This document shows, piece by piece, positions 17,725 to 26,367 of a stretch of 42,711 nt of DNA. The stretch covers positions 1 to 42,711 of the forward strand of contig JBBDJB010000014.1 of NCBI GenBank assembly GCA_040880125.1. Direction: 5' to 3'. Under the pieces are notes generated by a model. The model did no database searches and was not told the DNA's origin. It saw nothing but the letters and a program-made list of their open reading frames with translations. Every line of letters begins with the position of its first letter. Position 1 is the first letter of the stretch. The DNA is from JBBDJB01 sp040880125 (lineage in GTDB: Bacteria; Planctomycetota; Planctomycetia; Pirellulales; JBBDJB01). A program made the position numbers and the translations under genes.

Positions 17725-18975
17725 CTAGCTCGGCAGGGGCGTCGCCAAGGCGGCCACTGCCAACACTCCTACTCCAATGGCCAACCCCTGGAACATCGGC
17801 ATGTAGGAGCCGGTGCGGGCCATGCATTCGGCCATGAGCACCGGGCCAATGGCCGACGCCAGCACGGTAAAAAGCTGCGAGACACCTTGAATTCGCCCCA
17901 AGTGCGCGCGACCAAACGTGTGTCCCCAAATTGCGAAAAAGACGACCGTGATGACGCCGCCCGTTGCGCCCAAGGCGAACGCATAGGCGCGAATTTCCAG
18001 CGGCGTCGAAATCCTTGGGAAGAGCCCCAGCGCGACTGCCAAGACCGCCAGGCTCCCGCCTAACAGCCGGCCGGCACGATGGCGGGAGGCGACGGCGCCG
18101 GCCGCAAGATTTGCAATCAGCCCGACGCCGGTGAGGATCGCCATGATCTCAACGGCTGTTGCAACATCGACGCCGCGCTCGGCCAGGATCGATTCATTGA
18201 AGAGCATCACCGACGACCACACCAGGTTGAAGGCGGACGTCCCCAACACGAACACCCAGAACGCCGGCGTTCGCAATGTCTGGCGCAAAGTGAATCCAAA
18301 TTTCAAGTCGCCTAAGTCCGAAGTCACGTCCACGGCGGCTTCGTCCTGAACGGTTGCGGATGATCTGGGCTCATCGCGCACAAGCAGCCACAGCACGGGT
18401 GCCAGCGCGAACAGGGCATAAGCCAGCCAAACCCAAGCGTCGCGCCAACCGGCTACACGAATCAACTCCCCCATCCCAAGAATGCTGCCGATGAATCCAA
18501 ACGTCAGCAGAACGGAAAAAACGCCCATCGCCAGCCCCAGGCGGCGACTGAACCACTTGCTGATCACCAGCATGCTGACGACCGACAACGCGCTTTGCCC
18601 TAGCCCACGCACCAGGAGCAGCGTTGCAAAGAGGGACGCGGCGTCATCGATTCGCCCCATCCAAAAGACCGCCGCCGCCAGTAGCGAAGTAACCGCAGCC
18701 ACCACCATGCGGACCCCAAGCCGGTCAACGAGCCAGCCGATGGGAAGGCAGAACGACGCGCCCAGCAGACACGACCAGAAATTCATCTGCGCAAACTGCG
18801 TTCGCACGATCTGCAAATCGGCGAGCAGTGGCTCAGTAATCAGCCCCAGCCCGTGCGTTCGACCTGGCAGCGTGGCGGTCATCGCCAGCGAAGCCATGAA
18901 GATGTTGAGCCCGCCATAGATCGCTGAGGTACGTCCGTTGGACGGACGATTCACGTTTTTCGAAGGTTGGTGCAT
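17725..18975 (-). CDS. MFS transporter, substrate unknown
   Basis: A 416-residue protein with about 12 hydrophobic segments and the MFS loop 2-3 motif in 'PIGWLVDRLGVRMVVA'. Other segments are 'VRGLGQSALSVVSMLVISKW' (helix 4 region) and 'GVFSVLLTFGFIGSILGMG'. The second half has 'GATGGVITVVFFAIWGHTFG'. The pattern resembles the oxalate/monocarboxylate branch, but this is weak. I use the ATG at 18975; a TTG at 18996 in the same frame would add seven residues. It lies on the same strand as the nitrate genes but about 530 bases downstream, separated by relics, so it may not belong to that operon. Confidence 0.82.
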   Translation of the reverse strand: MHQPSKNVNRPSNGRTSAIYGGLNIFMASLAMTATLPGRTHGLGLITEPLLADLQIVRTQFAQMNFWSCLLGASFCLPIGWLVDRLGVRMVVAAVTSLLAAAVFWMGRIDDAASLFATLLLVRGLGQSALSVVSMLVISKWFSRRLGLAMGVFSVLLTFGFIGSILGMGELIRVAGWRDAWVWLAYALFALAPVLWLLVRDEPRSSATVQDEAAVDVTSDLGDLKFGFTLRQTLRTPAFWVFVLGTSAFNLVWSSVMLFNESILAERGVDVATAVEIMAILTGVGLIANLAAGAVASRHRAGRLLGGSLAVLAVALGLFPRISTPLEIRAYAFALGATGGVITVVFFAIWGHTFGRAHLGRIQGVSQLFTVLASAIGPVLMAECMARTGSYMPMFQGLAIGVGVLAVAALATPLPS

Positions 18976-19127
18976 CTCTAAACCGACAGACGCCAAAAAT
19001 CAGAACGCCTGAACCTGCATCATGAAAAGTACACGCAAGTTCGTCCGTACTCGGCGTATTTCTTGGTCAGCTACTGGTGGAACTCGCGGTAGCGATCATC
19101 CCCTCCAACCTAAACCACGCTAATCAT

Positions 19128-19250
19128 TCACTGCTTTCGACTGCCCACCAACACCGGCTGGAAGAACCGTTCCTCAAGCCGCTCGGTCAAAACAAACCCG
19201 GCTCTCTCCATCAATTCGAGCAGGTGATCAGTTCCGACTACATTGTATAG
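19128..19250 (-). pseudogene. C-terminal tail of a SAM-dependent methyltransferase (relic)
   Basis: A 40-codon frame, bounded by a stop at 19251-19253, reads 'DHLLELMERAGFVLTERLEE' followed by 'RFFQPVLVGSRKQ' and a stop. This ending ('...LMERAGF...E.RFFQPV.VG.R') resembles the final strand-helix of class I methyltransferases. The rest of the gene is missing. It cannot be functional. Assigned on pattern alone. Confidence 0.4.
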
Positions 19251-19504
19251 TCAGTACGTCGAGAATCTCGTCCTGAAAGGGATACGGACGCAAATCAAAC
19301 AACGCTGTCGAATCGCGCTCCACTGATGTCTCGCGTTCCAAGCGAATCGCTTAGCGGAGTCGCTCCGGTATCGTCGTCTCATGGAGCGGAGTGAACGAAA
19401 ACAGGTATCGGAGGCACTGGAGAAGTCGGAGATCGTACTGGCGGGTCGGCTCATCAAGTCGAACGAGCACGGTAACGGCACTCGCTAGCACAAAGGTTGA
19501 AGAA
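19251..19504. other. Possible further relic sequence, unidentified
   Basis: On the minus strand, one interrupted frame reads protein-like segments 'VTVLVRLDEPTRQYDLRLL' and, after a TAA, 'DSTALFDLRPYPFQDEILDV'. No family is recognised. It may be the remains of a gene that followed the nitrate reductase gene. Confidence 0.25.
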
Positions 19505-21724
19505 TCATAGTCCCTTCTCAATGCGCACGGCGCATGCCTTGTATGCAGGCTGGTACGAGTGCGGATCGAAAGCAGGGAACGTCAACTGATTGGTGACTTC
19601 GAAGTGCATCGGAATGAACACCTGCCCCGGCGAGACCGAGTGCGAAAGAACGGCTCTTGCCCGAATGCTTCCCCGTTGCGATGTCACGATCACCGACTCG
19701 CCCGGACGTATTTGCCGGGACCGCGCATCGAGCGGATTAATCTCGACATAGATATGCGCGGGATAGAGCTTGCGCAGGATGGGTGACTGACGCGTGCGCG
19801 TCTGCGTATGCCATTGCGACGCCGATCCGCGTCCGGTGAGCAGCAACATCGGCCGGTCTTCCGTCGTCTGCTCTGGCAAGGGTTGCGGAGCATCGAACAG
19901 CAGACGCGCCTTGCCGTCTTCATGAAAGAATTGCCCACCCGAGAAGAGGCGGCGTTCGCTCGAATCGTCCGAGCAACCGGCGGGAAACGGCCATTGAATG
20001 CCGCCGGCGGCGTCAAGATGACAGAAGTCGCGGATGCCAGTAATGTCGCAAGGTTGCCCGCTGCTAAGCTTCTTCATCGTCTGGAAGACGTCTTCGGGCG
20101 TGTTCCAGTGGCGAAACATCCGCTGACAGCCCCAATATTCGGCAACGAGTTTGAAGATGGCGAAATCGTCCAGCGCCTGCCCTGGCGCTTTGGCAACCTT
20201 CTTGATCACGCCAATCCGCCGCTCGGAGTTGATGAAGGTTCCCTCCTTTTCGCCCCACCCGGCGGCAGGCAGCACCAGATCCGCGAGCCGCGCGGTCTCG
20301 GTCGTCTGGTACATGTCTTGGACAACGAGAAAATCGAGACGATCGAGGATGTCGCGGGCTTGGTGTTGATTGATCCACGAGTGCGCCGGATTCGTGCAGA
20401 CGACCCACAGACCACGGATTTGCCCGCGGAGCACTCCTTCCAGGATGCGATGATATGGCCAACCGGCGTCGCGCGGGATCTTCTCTTCGTCGATATCCAT
20501 GATCTCGGCAACCTTAGCGCGATGGGCGGGGTTGGCGAAGTCGTGTCCGCCCAACAGGTTCGTCGTATTGCTGAACAGGCGCGATCCCATCGCGTTGCAC
20601 TGTCCGGTAATCGAGTTCGCGCCGGTGCCAGGCCGGCCGATATTGCCGGTCAGCAACGCTAGGTTGATGATCGCCTGCGCGGTACGCACCCCCTGGTGAC
20701 TCTGGTTCACGCCCATCGTCCACCAGAACGATACGCGGCGTCCCGCATGAATTAGCTCGGCGCAGCGTTCGATCTGTTCGACGCGCAGGTGTGTCATTTC
20801 TGCCACCCGATTGGGCGTGAACTGCTGGACAAACGCTGCCAACTGGTCAAAGCCTGCGGTATGCGCCGCTACGTAATCTCGATCGATCCAATTGCGCTGG
20901 ATGAAGATTCGCGTCAAGCCGTAGAAGAGCGCAAGATCCGACTTCGGATAGACCGGCAAGTGCTCAGTAGCTTGCATCGCTGTCTCGGTCATCCGGGGAT
21001 CGATGGCGATGATTTTTGGATCGTGTGGATTTCGCAGGACGCGCTCCCACATGATCGGATGCGCCAGACACGGATTCGCACCTACGAAGACGATGACGTC
21101 CGAGTGCTCGAAGTCCGCGTACGTATACGGCGGCGCGTCAAAGCCGAACGCCTGTTTGTAGGCCACGACGGCCGTCGCCATACACTGCCGGGTGTTGCCG
21201 TCGCCATGCTTCATGCCCATGCCAAATTTCGCAAGCGCACCGAGAAATACCATTTCCTCGGTCGGAATCTGCCCGGTGCTCAAAAAGGCGATCGCCTCGG
21301 AGCCATGCTTTTCTTGAATGGCACGCATTCGCCCGACGAACGTTCGCATCGCCGTGTCCCAGTCGGTCGGTTCGAGGCGCCCTTTTGAGTTTCGCAGCAG
21401 GGGCGCGGTTGCACGCTCCGGCGAGTCGAGGACGCGAAGCGCTTCCCAGCCTTTCGGGCAGGCCATGCCCAGATTCACGGGATATTCGGTCGTCGGCGAG
21501 AGCGCTATGGCGCTTCCGTTACGCATATGGACGTCAAGGCTGCAGCCGGTCGAACAATACCCGCAGACCATCCGCGTTGTGGCTTCGGGCTGATCCGCAG
21601 CGGTCCGCTGGCCCAGACCGAACCGGGACGCGTGGAGCAGCAACTCCCGTGTGAATGGACCACTGCGCGCGTGTAGCAGCGGCGGCAGTGGACGTCCAAG
21701 GTTCGCGCCCGCATTGGAGGACAA
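19505..21724 (-). CDS. Assimilatory-type molybdopterin nitrate reductase, catalytic subunit
   Basis: A protein of about 739 residues from the molybdopterin oxidoreductase family that reduces nitrate to nitrite. The N-terminal [4Fe-4S] motif is 'CGYCSTGC' (Cys54, 57, 61) with the fourth Cys at about 89 ('GMACPKG'). The Mo-ligand Cys is in 'GNTRQCMATAV', and the dinucleotide-binding C-terminal domain has 'FIPMHFEVTNQLTFPAFDP'. No twin-arginine signal is present, so it should be cytoplasmic, as in NasA/NarB enzymes. No C-terminal [2Fe-2S] module is seen. I place the start at the TTG at 21724, two bases after the stop of the DmsB-DmsC gene. An ATG at 21571 would remove 51 residues, including 'RSGPFTRELLLHASRFGLG', which looks conserved. 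Last gene of the nitrate operon. Confidence 0.88.
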   Translation of the reverse strand: MSSNAGANLGRPLPPLLHARSGPFTRELLLHASRFGLGQRTAADQPEATTRMVCGYCSTGCSLDVHMRNGSAIALSPTTEYPVNLGMACPKGWEALRVLDSPERATAPLLRNSKGRLEPTDWDTAMRTFVGRMRAIQEKHGSEAIAFLSTGQIPTEEMVFLGALAKFGMGMKHGDGNTRQCMATAVVAYKQAFGFDAPPYTYADFEHSDVIVFVGANPCLAHPIMWERVLRNPHDPKIIAIDPRMTETAMQATEHLPVYPKSDLALFYGLTRIFIQRNWIDRDYVAAHTAGFDQLAAFVQQFTPNRVAEMTHLRVEQIERCAELIHAGRRVSFWWTMGVNQSHQGVRTAQAIINLALLTGNIGRPGTGANSITGQCNAMGSRLFSNTTNLLGGHDFANPAHRAKVAEIMDIDEEKIPRDAGWPYHRILEGVLRGQIRGLWVVCTNPAHSWINQHQARDILDRLDFLVVQDMYQTTETARLADLVLPAAGWGEKEGTFINSERRIGVIKKVAKAPGQALDDFAIFKLVAEYWGCQRMFRHWNTPEDVFQTMKKLSSGQPCDITGIRDFCHLDAAGGIQWPFPAGCSDDSSERRLFSGGQFFHEDGKARLLFDAPQPLPEQTTEDRPMLLLTGRGSASQWHTQTRTRQSPILRKLYPAHIYVEINPLDARSRQIRPGESVIVTSQRGSIRARAVLSHSVSPGQVFIPMHFEVTNQLTFPAFDPHSYQPAYKACAVRIEKGL

Positions 21725-21726
21725 AA

Positions 21727-23478
21727 TTAGCGGATACCTCCCGGCATGCGGGGCGCCGCCGACGTGGCGAAGAAGAGATATCGTTCCAAAAGTTCCCCGA
21801 CCAGGCACGCAAGGACCAGCAGCGCAGCGCAGAGCACGGTGGCCAGCGTCAGCCCATCTCCGACCACCGTTGTGCGGTGCAGAAGCACGCCCGGCATTAC
21901 CAGCCCGCCCAGCATTCCAGCCGCAAAGCGAGCGAGGGTGGTGTTCGAAAGGTTGTGTGCCATCAGCAGCGCAGAGCGTTTCATTCCGGTCATCCGGCGC
22001 GAAAGCAGATGCCGAAATATCAGCGCATCCCAAGAGAGCTTTGCGGCCGCCAGCGCAAGTACGAGCTGCGCGCTGATCGGCCCGGCTCGCTGGAGAAGGT
22101 CCGTGGCATGATCGGTGGGGCGTAGCCAGGTGCTAAGCAGTAAGGATAACCAAACTGTCGCCACGCCAAGTAAGGCCGTCGTCAGTGCAAAGCGGACGCT
22201 AGTGCGTAGCGCGCTCCATGATTCGCGTCGAGTGAAGATATAAATCATCGCCGAACATGCGACTCCGGCGATGCCGGACCCGGCGACGCACCATGCCAGC
22301 GGTTCGGCCAGGCGCTCAATGAGCACCGGCCACCTTTCTCCGGCGAACGCCACGCCCGCATATAACACGGCAAGTAAGGCAAAGATGCCGAAGCAAACGA
22401 TTTCGCGGCTGAGCCAGGAATGTCGCAGACCGACAATCGCACGAAATGCGTATTGAGGCCGTCCCAAGTGACAGGTGCTGGCGGCCAGCGCCAAGAGCCC
22501 GAAAACCAATGCGCTGGCGGCGTGGATCGGGAAGAGACTGCTCCACACCGCAGCGGGCAAGACCGCCTGCAAGACCAGCCCTGCCAAATAAGCTCCCACC
22601 GAAAGCTGCGTCAGCACGAGCATGATCACAAGCGGCAGGTGAGGATGCTGTGGTGCGACGTCGAAGTAATCGGCCGGTAGCATGTTGCGTGGAAACACCC
22701 GCCGGGTGCGGAATGTCGTTGTCGGAAGCGTGATCTGCGAATCGGGCGCGGCGGGTAGAAACAGGGCCGCCTCGGCGTCCTCGACGACATCGGCCACGTT
22801 CACGACATGAATCCGGATCGCCTCGTGGGGACACGATTGTACGCATGCCGGCGCCTCGCCAACCGCTAACCGCGAGGAGCACATGTCGCATTTGCGGACA
22901 ATCCCCTTCTTGGCGTGGTATTTCGGCACGTCATACGGACACGCAAGGGTGCAGTACCGGCAGCCAAAACACTGATCGTCCAGGTGCTTGACGATGCCGG
23001 TGTCCGGATCCTTTTCGTATGCATTTACCGGGCAGGCGCTCAAGCAAGCCGGATCCAGACAGTGATGGCAAGCCGTCGTCACATGCTGCAGCACGGGTAG
23101 TTGGCTGGTTCCTCCGATCAACAGGCCGACGTCGCGCCAAGACTCGCCTTCGTCCAGGCCATTCATGGCGTGGCACGCGGCGACGCACGCTTTGCAGCCA
23201 CTGCAGCGGTCGAGATCGACATCAAAAGCGTACTGTTGCCCCGGGCCGGGGGGCGAGGCGGGAAGAAGGGCCTGATAATAGCGGGCCTGCGCCGGCGTGT
23301 CGCCGTGCGTATGGAGATCGGCAAACCTTTCGACAGCCGTTAGCTCCTGCTGATCGCGCAATAGCTGTTCAATGATGTCGAACGACTCGGTAGCACCGGA
23401 AGGTGAAACGGGGGCCTGCCGCTCGTCCGTCGACAGCGATCTGTCCTTGATGTCGGTGGCTGTATGCAATTGGGACAT
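21727..23478 (-). CDS. DmsB-DmsC fusion: four-cluster ferredoxin plus membrane quinol-oxidising anchor
   Basis: A 583-residue fusion. Residues 1-88 are a soluble extension with 'IEQLLRDQQELTAVERFA'. Residues 90-230 hold four [4Fe-4S] motifs: Cys 92-95-98-102, 137-140-145-149, 170-173-176-180 and 197-200-212-216, as in DmsB/NarH-type electron-transfer subunits. Residues from about 275 to 575 form about eight membrane helices of the DmsC/NrfD-like anchor type. In DMSO reductase these parts are separate proteins that pass electrons from membrane quinol to a Mo enzyme. Here the gene sits between the nitrite reductase (1-base gap) and nitrate reductase (2-base gap), so it most likely feeds quinol electrons to the nitrate reductase. 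That role is inferred from position and homology. Confidence 0.88.
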   Translation of the reverse strand: MSQLHTATDIKDRSLSTDERQAPVSPSGATESFDIIEQLLRDQQELTAVERFADLHTHGDTPAQARYYQALLPASPPGPGQQYAFDVDLDRCSGCKACVAACHAMNGLDEGESWRDVGLLIGGTSQLPVLQHVTTACHHCLDPACLSACPVNAYEKDPDTGIVKHLDDQCFGCRYCTLACPYDVPKYHAKKGIVRKCDMCSSRLAVGEAPACVQSCPHEAIRIHVVNVADVVEDAEAALFLPAAPDSQITLPTTTFRTRRVFPRNMLPADYFDVAPQHPHLPLVIMLVLTQLSVGAYLAGLVLQAVLPAAVWSSLFPIHAASALVFGLLALAASTCHLGRPQYAFRAIVGLRHSWLSREIVCFGIFALLAVLYAGVAFAGERWPVLIERLAEPLAWCVAGSGIAGVACSAMIYIFTRRESWSALRTSVRFALTTALLGVATVWLSLLLSTWLRPTDHATDLLQRAGPISAQLVLALAAAKLSWDALIFRHLLSRRMTGMKRSALLMAHNLSNTTLARFAAGMLGGLVMPGVLLHRTTVVGDGLTLATVLCAALLVLACLVGELLERYLFFATSAAPRMPGGIR

Positions 23479-23479
23479 T

Positions 23480-26338
23480 TCAGGAAGCGAGGAATTGGGC
23501 CGCGTGAAACTGCTCGGTATGAATTCTCGTCGGTTCTACGCCGGCTTCGATCAATTCCGCCCGCAGGGAATCCATGAAGTCATCGGGGCCGCATAGAAAC
23601 CAGCGGCGCGCCGCCACATCAGAAATTTCCTCCAGGGCGAACGGCACGTCGATCCTGCCCCGAGGTCCAAGCCAGCTCGCTTCCGGTTGCGACAACGTCA
23701 CCGCATAGTGGAAACTCGGCAAGTCGTCCGCCAATCGCTGAACCTCCGTGCAGAACAAAACGTCGGCCGCGGATCTCGCCCCATAAAGGAACGCACAGGG
23801 TCGTCGTATGCCCGTGTCGCGCAAGTAGCGGGCGATGCTAAGCATGGGTGTAATGCCACTTCCGGCCGATACGAGCGCCAGTGGCTCGGAGTGCTTTTCT
23901 GGATCGAAGCAGAAGTTCCCTTGCGGGCCCTTCATTTTCAGCGTCGCTCCCGGCTTGAGATGCTCGAACAGGTAAGGTGTGACTATGCCGCCGGGATTCC
24001 GCTTGATGGTTAAGTCAAGCCACGGCCGGCTGGTCGGCGAACTGCTGATCGTGAAGCTCCGCCAGAGGTGATCACCGTCCGTTGGGACGCAGAGTTTAAC
24101 GAAGCGGCCGGGAAGGTCGTGCGGGATCTGGCCGTCACCGTTGTCAAAGCGAAACGTCTTGACTCCAGGGGCTTCCGGAATCACATCGGCCAAACGAAGT
24201 TCGACTTCTACCGGTCGCGCGAGCGGCGTGCCACCGCGTTTGATCGATCCGTTGGCCGCTGGTTTGCACACCGGGCTGGCGGTGTCGGTGGCCACCAGTT
24301 TCACGAAGATACGCCCGTCTTCGACAAGCGTTGGATACGCGCGCACGTCATGTCCCGGAGGGTCGAGACTGCAGCCGGTGCAGGTATTGAAGGCCCATCC
24401 ATGCCAGGGACAAGTGATCGTGCCGTTTTTAATCTCGCCTTGAGCAAGCGGCGCCCCTTCGTGTGGACACGCCGCATCGATGGCGTGGACCTGACCGTCA
24501 ACGCGGAAGAGTGCCATTTCGTTACCGGCAACTTCAACGCTTCGCCCTTCGCTTTCGGTCAAGTCGATTTCCATCGCGGCGAAGAGAAAACCGTCCTCGC
24601 GTTCGGGGGCGGTAGTGTCCGCGGCAGGAGAAACGGCGGCGCCGGCCGCATCGCTGTCATCGAGCCGCACGAAGCGGCGACGCAGACCTGCACAACTGGG
24701 ACAAAAGACTGGGGGATCCTCGGCATGATGCTCGTAACGGCATCCTTCACACATCCATGTCGGTGTCCGATACTGCGTTTCTTCAACCTTGGCGGCTTGC
24801 TCTGCCCGGAGTTTGTCCCGCCAGTACGCACTGAAAGCCTGCCCTTCCAAATGATTCTGGTAGTACTCGCTGACGACCTGGTCGATAAGTGTAGGAAGTT
24901 GGTCGACGTCGACCCCGAACCTGTAAGGCAGCCCCATCTGGACCTCACCGGCAACGCCGCCGCCGAGAAAGACGTCGAACCCTTCACGCGTCCCAACGAG
25001 CCGCCGGACGCGCACACCTTTTAGTCCGATGTCGGCCGTAAAGTGCTGTGCGCAGCTCGACGGACAGCCACTCATGTGGATGCGAATTCCGTGCAGCTTG
25101 AGCGACTTCTTTCGTAGGTTGTCGATCAGCCGGAACATATGGCCTTTGGTTTCGGTCACGGCGATATTGCAAAACTGGCTACCCGTGCAGGCCATCGTAT
25201 TCATTTCAAACGGATCGGCGTGCAGGCTAAGGCCCAATGCTGCCGCATCCGTGGCCGCCGCATCCTTGTGGAAGTGAGCAACATTGATGACAGCGATACC
25301 TTGTTCGTGCGTCGTGCGCAACTGCCCGTCGCCCCAGCGTTTGCTGAGCACGGCCAGGCCTTCGAGTTGACGCCAGGTCATCCGTCCAAGTGGAACGCTG
25401 ATTCCCATCGTCCACAAGTTGGGGTCGCGCTGGCGGAACCAACCAATCAGTTCGTCGTGGGTCACCGCCGGTTCTGGTTTGGTGACGCACGGCTCGAGTG
25501 GAAATGGCAGATACTCACCCAGCCACTGCATCACTCCATCGATGCCAATTTCCTTCACGAGAAAGCAAAGCCTGGCCGCATTGCGCTTTTCGCGAGATCC
25601 ACGCGTACGGAAAAGATCAAGGATGGCGCGCGTCACCTCGACCACCCGATCCGGCGCGACGAGCACCGGCATATGCCAGGCGAGATGAGGGTTCTGTCCC
25701 TGCGTTCCGGCCAGCAACACCTGGAACCGCAAGTTGCCACGGGAGTTTCTCGTGGCCAGATAGCTGATGTCCTGCGTCCAGAAATGGGCCGAGTGTTGCG
25801 CGGACCCATTGAGGCAGATATTCAATTTCCGTGGCAGATCGGAGAATTCGCGGCTGTCAATGAACAGGTCGGTTATTTCATGGCAGAGTTTCCGGGTGTC
25901 AATGAGCTCATCGGGCAGCAGCCCACTGAACGGATGCGCGAATACGTTGCGGATATTGTCGTGGCCGGTTTGTTTCGACGTCAGACCCACACGATTAAGC
26001 CGCCTTGCCACCTCGGGTAGGTGCTCGATGCCGAGTCCTTGGACCTGGAGATTCGCTCGCGTGGTGATGTCGACAATGCCGTGGCCAAGCTGGTAGGCGA
26101 CGTAAGCAATCTCTTTCGCTTGTTGAGACGTAAGTTCACCGGCCGTAATCCGAATGCGATTCATGTAACGGCCCGGCGTGTCGCGTTTGCGATAGAAAAA
26201 CCCGTACCACTTCATTCGCTCCAGGTCAGACGTGTCGATCTTGTTCATCGGCGTATGCTGCGCGGCATAGCGCTCGAGGTCCGGCCAGACGTCAAGGCCG
26301 TGCTTGTCGGTTTTCCAGGCTTCTACCGGGTTGGCCAT
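23480..26338 (-). CDS. Nitrite reductase fused to rubredoxin, Rieske and FAD/NAD(P)H reductase domains
   Basis: A 952-residue protein with four parts in order. (1) About 1-510: a NirA-type siroheme nitrite/sulfite reductase with repeat halves ('ITTRANLQVQG', 'RTTHEQGIAVINV') and the siroheme-[4Fe-4S] cysteines 384, 390, 425 and 429. (2) About 527-553: a rubredoxin-like site, CxxC (530, 533) and CxxC (546, 549). (3) About 585-685: a Rieske [2Fe-2S] domain with C-x-H at 624-626 and C-x2-H at 643-646. (4) About 705-952: a ferredoxin-reductase module with 'RSFTISSS' (flavin), 'GSGITPM' (nucleotide) and 'CGPDDFM'. It should take NAD(P)H electrons and reduce nitrite to ammonium in the cytoplasm. 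Start ATG at 26338 has AGGA 9 bases upstream; an earlier ATG at 26371 overlaps the transporter gene. Neighbours support nitrite rather than sulfite. Confidence 0.9.
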   Translation of the reverse strand: MANPVEAWKTDKHGLDVWPDLERYAAQHTPMNKIDTSDLERMKWYGFFYRKRDTPGRYMNRIRITAGELTSQQAKEIAYVAYQLGHGIVDITTRANLQVQGLGIEHLPEVARRLNRVGLTSKQTGHDNIRNVFAHPFSGLLPDELIDTRKLCHEITDLFIDSREFSDLPRKLNICLNGSAQHSAHFWTQDISYLATRNSRGNLRFQVLLAGTQGQNPHLAWHMPVLVAPDRVVEVTRAILDLFRTRGSREKRNAARLCFLVKEIGIDGVMQWLGEYLPFPLEPCVTKPEPAVTHDELIGWFRQRDPNLWTMGISVPLGRMTWRQLEGLAVLSKRWGDGQLRTTHEQGIAVINVAHFHKDAAATDAAALGLSLHADPFEMNTMACTGSQFCNIAVTETKGHMFRLIDNLRKKSLKLHGIRIHMSGCPSSCAQHFTADIGLKGVRVRRLVGTREGFDVFLGGGVAGEVQMGLPYRFGVDVDQLPTLIDQVVSEYYQNHLEGQAFSAYWRDKLRAEQAAKVEETQYRTPTWMCEGCRYEHHAEDPPVFCPSCAGLRRRFVRLDDSDAAGAAVSPAADTTAPEREDGFLFAAMEIDLTESEGRSVEVAGNEMALFRVDGQVHAIDAACPHEGAPLAQGEIKNGTITCPWHGWAFNTCTGCSLDPPGHDVRAYPTLVEDGRIFVKLVATDTASPVCKPAANGSIKRGGTPLARPVEVELRLADVIPEAPGVKTFRFDNGDGQIPHDLPGRFVKLCVPTDGDHLWRSFTISSSPTSRPWLDLTIKRNPGGIVTPYLFEHLKPGATLKMKGPQGNFCFDPEKHSEPLALVSAGSGITPMLSIARYLRDTGIRRPCAFLYGARSAADVLFCTEVQRLADDLPSFHYAVTLSQPEASWLGPRGRIDVPFALEEISDVAARRWFLCGPDDFMDSLRAELIEAGVEPTRIHTEQFHAAQFLAS

Positions 26339-26367
26339 TGCATTTTTTCCTAATCGAGGCCGAATGC

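Noticed and set aside
19381..19491. A 36-codon plus-strand frame starting MERSERKQ
   Set aside because: It is too short, lacks a ribosome site and overlaps minus-strand relic sequence.
24068..25024. A 318-codon open frame on the plus strand
   Set aside because: It is antisense to the Rieske/rubredoxin part of the nitrite reductase, where Cys motifs prove the minus frame.
23480..26338. A sulfite reductase rather than a nitrite reductase
   Set aside because: Siroheme enzymes of both types share the motifs, but the nitrate transporter, nitrate reductase and nitrate-type sensor next to it make nitrite far more likely.
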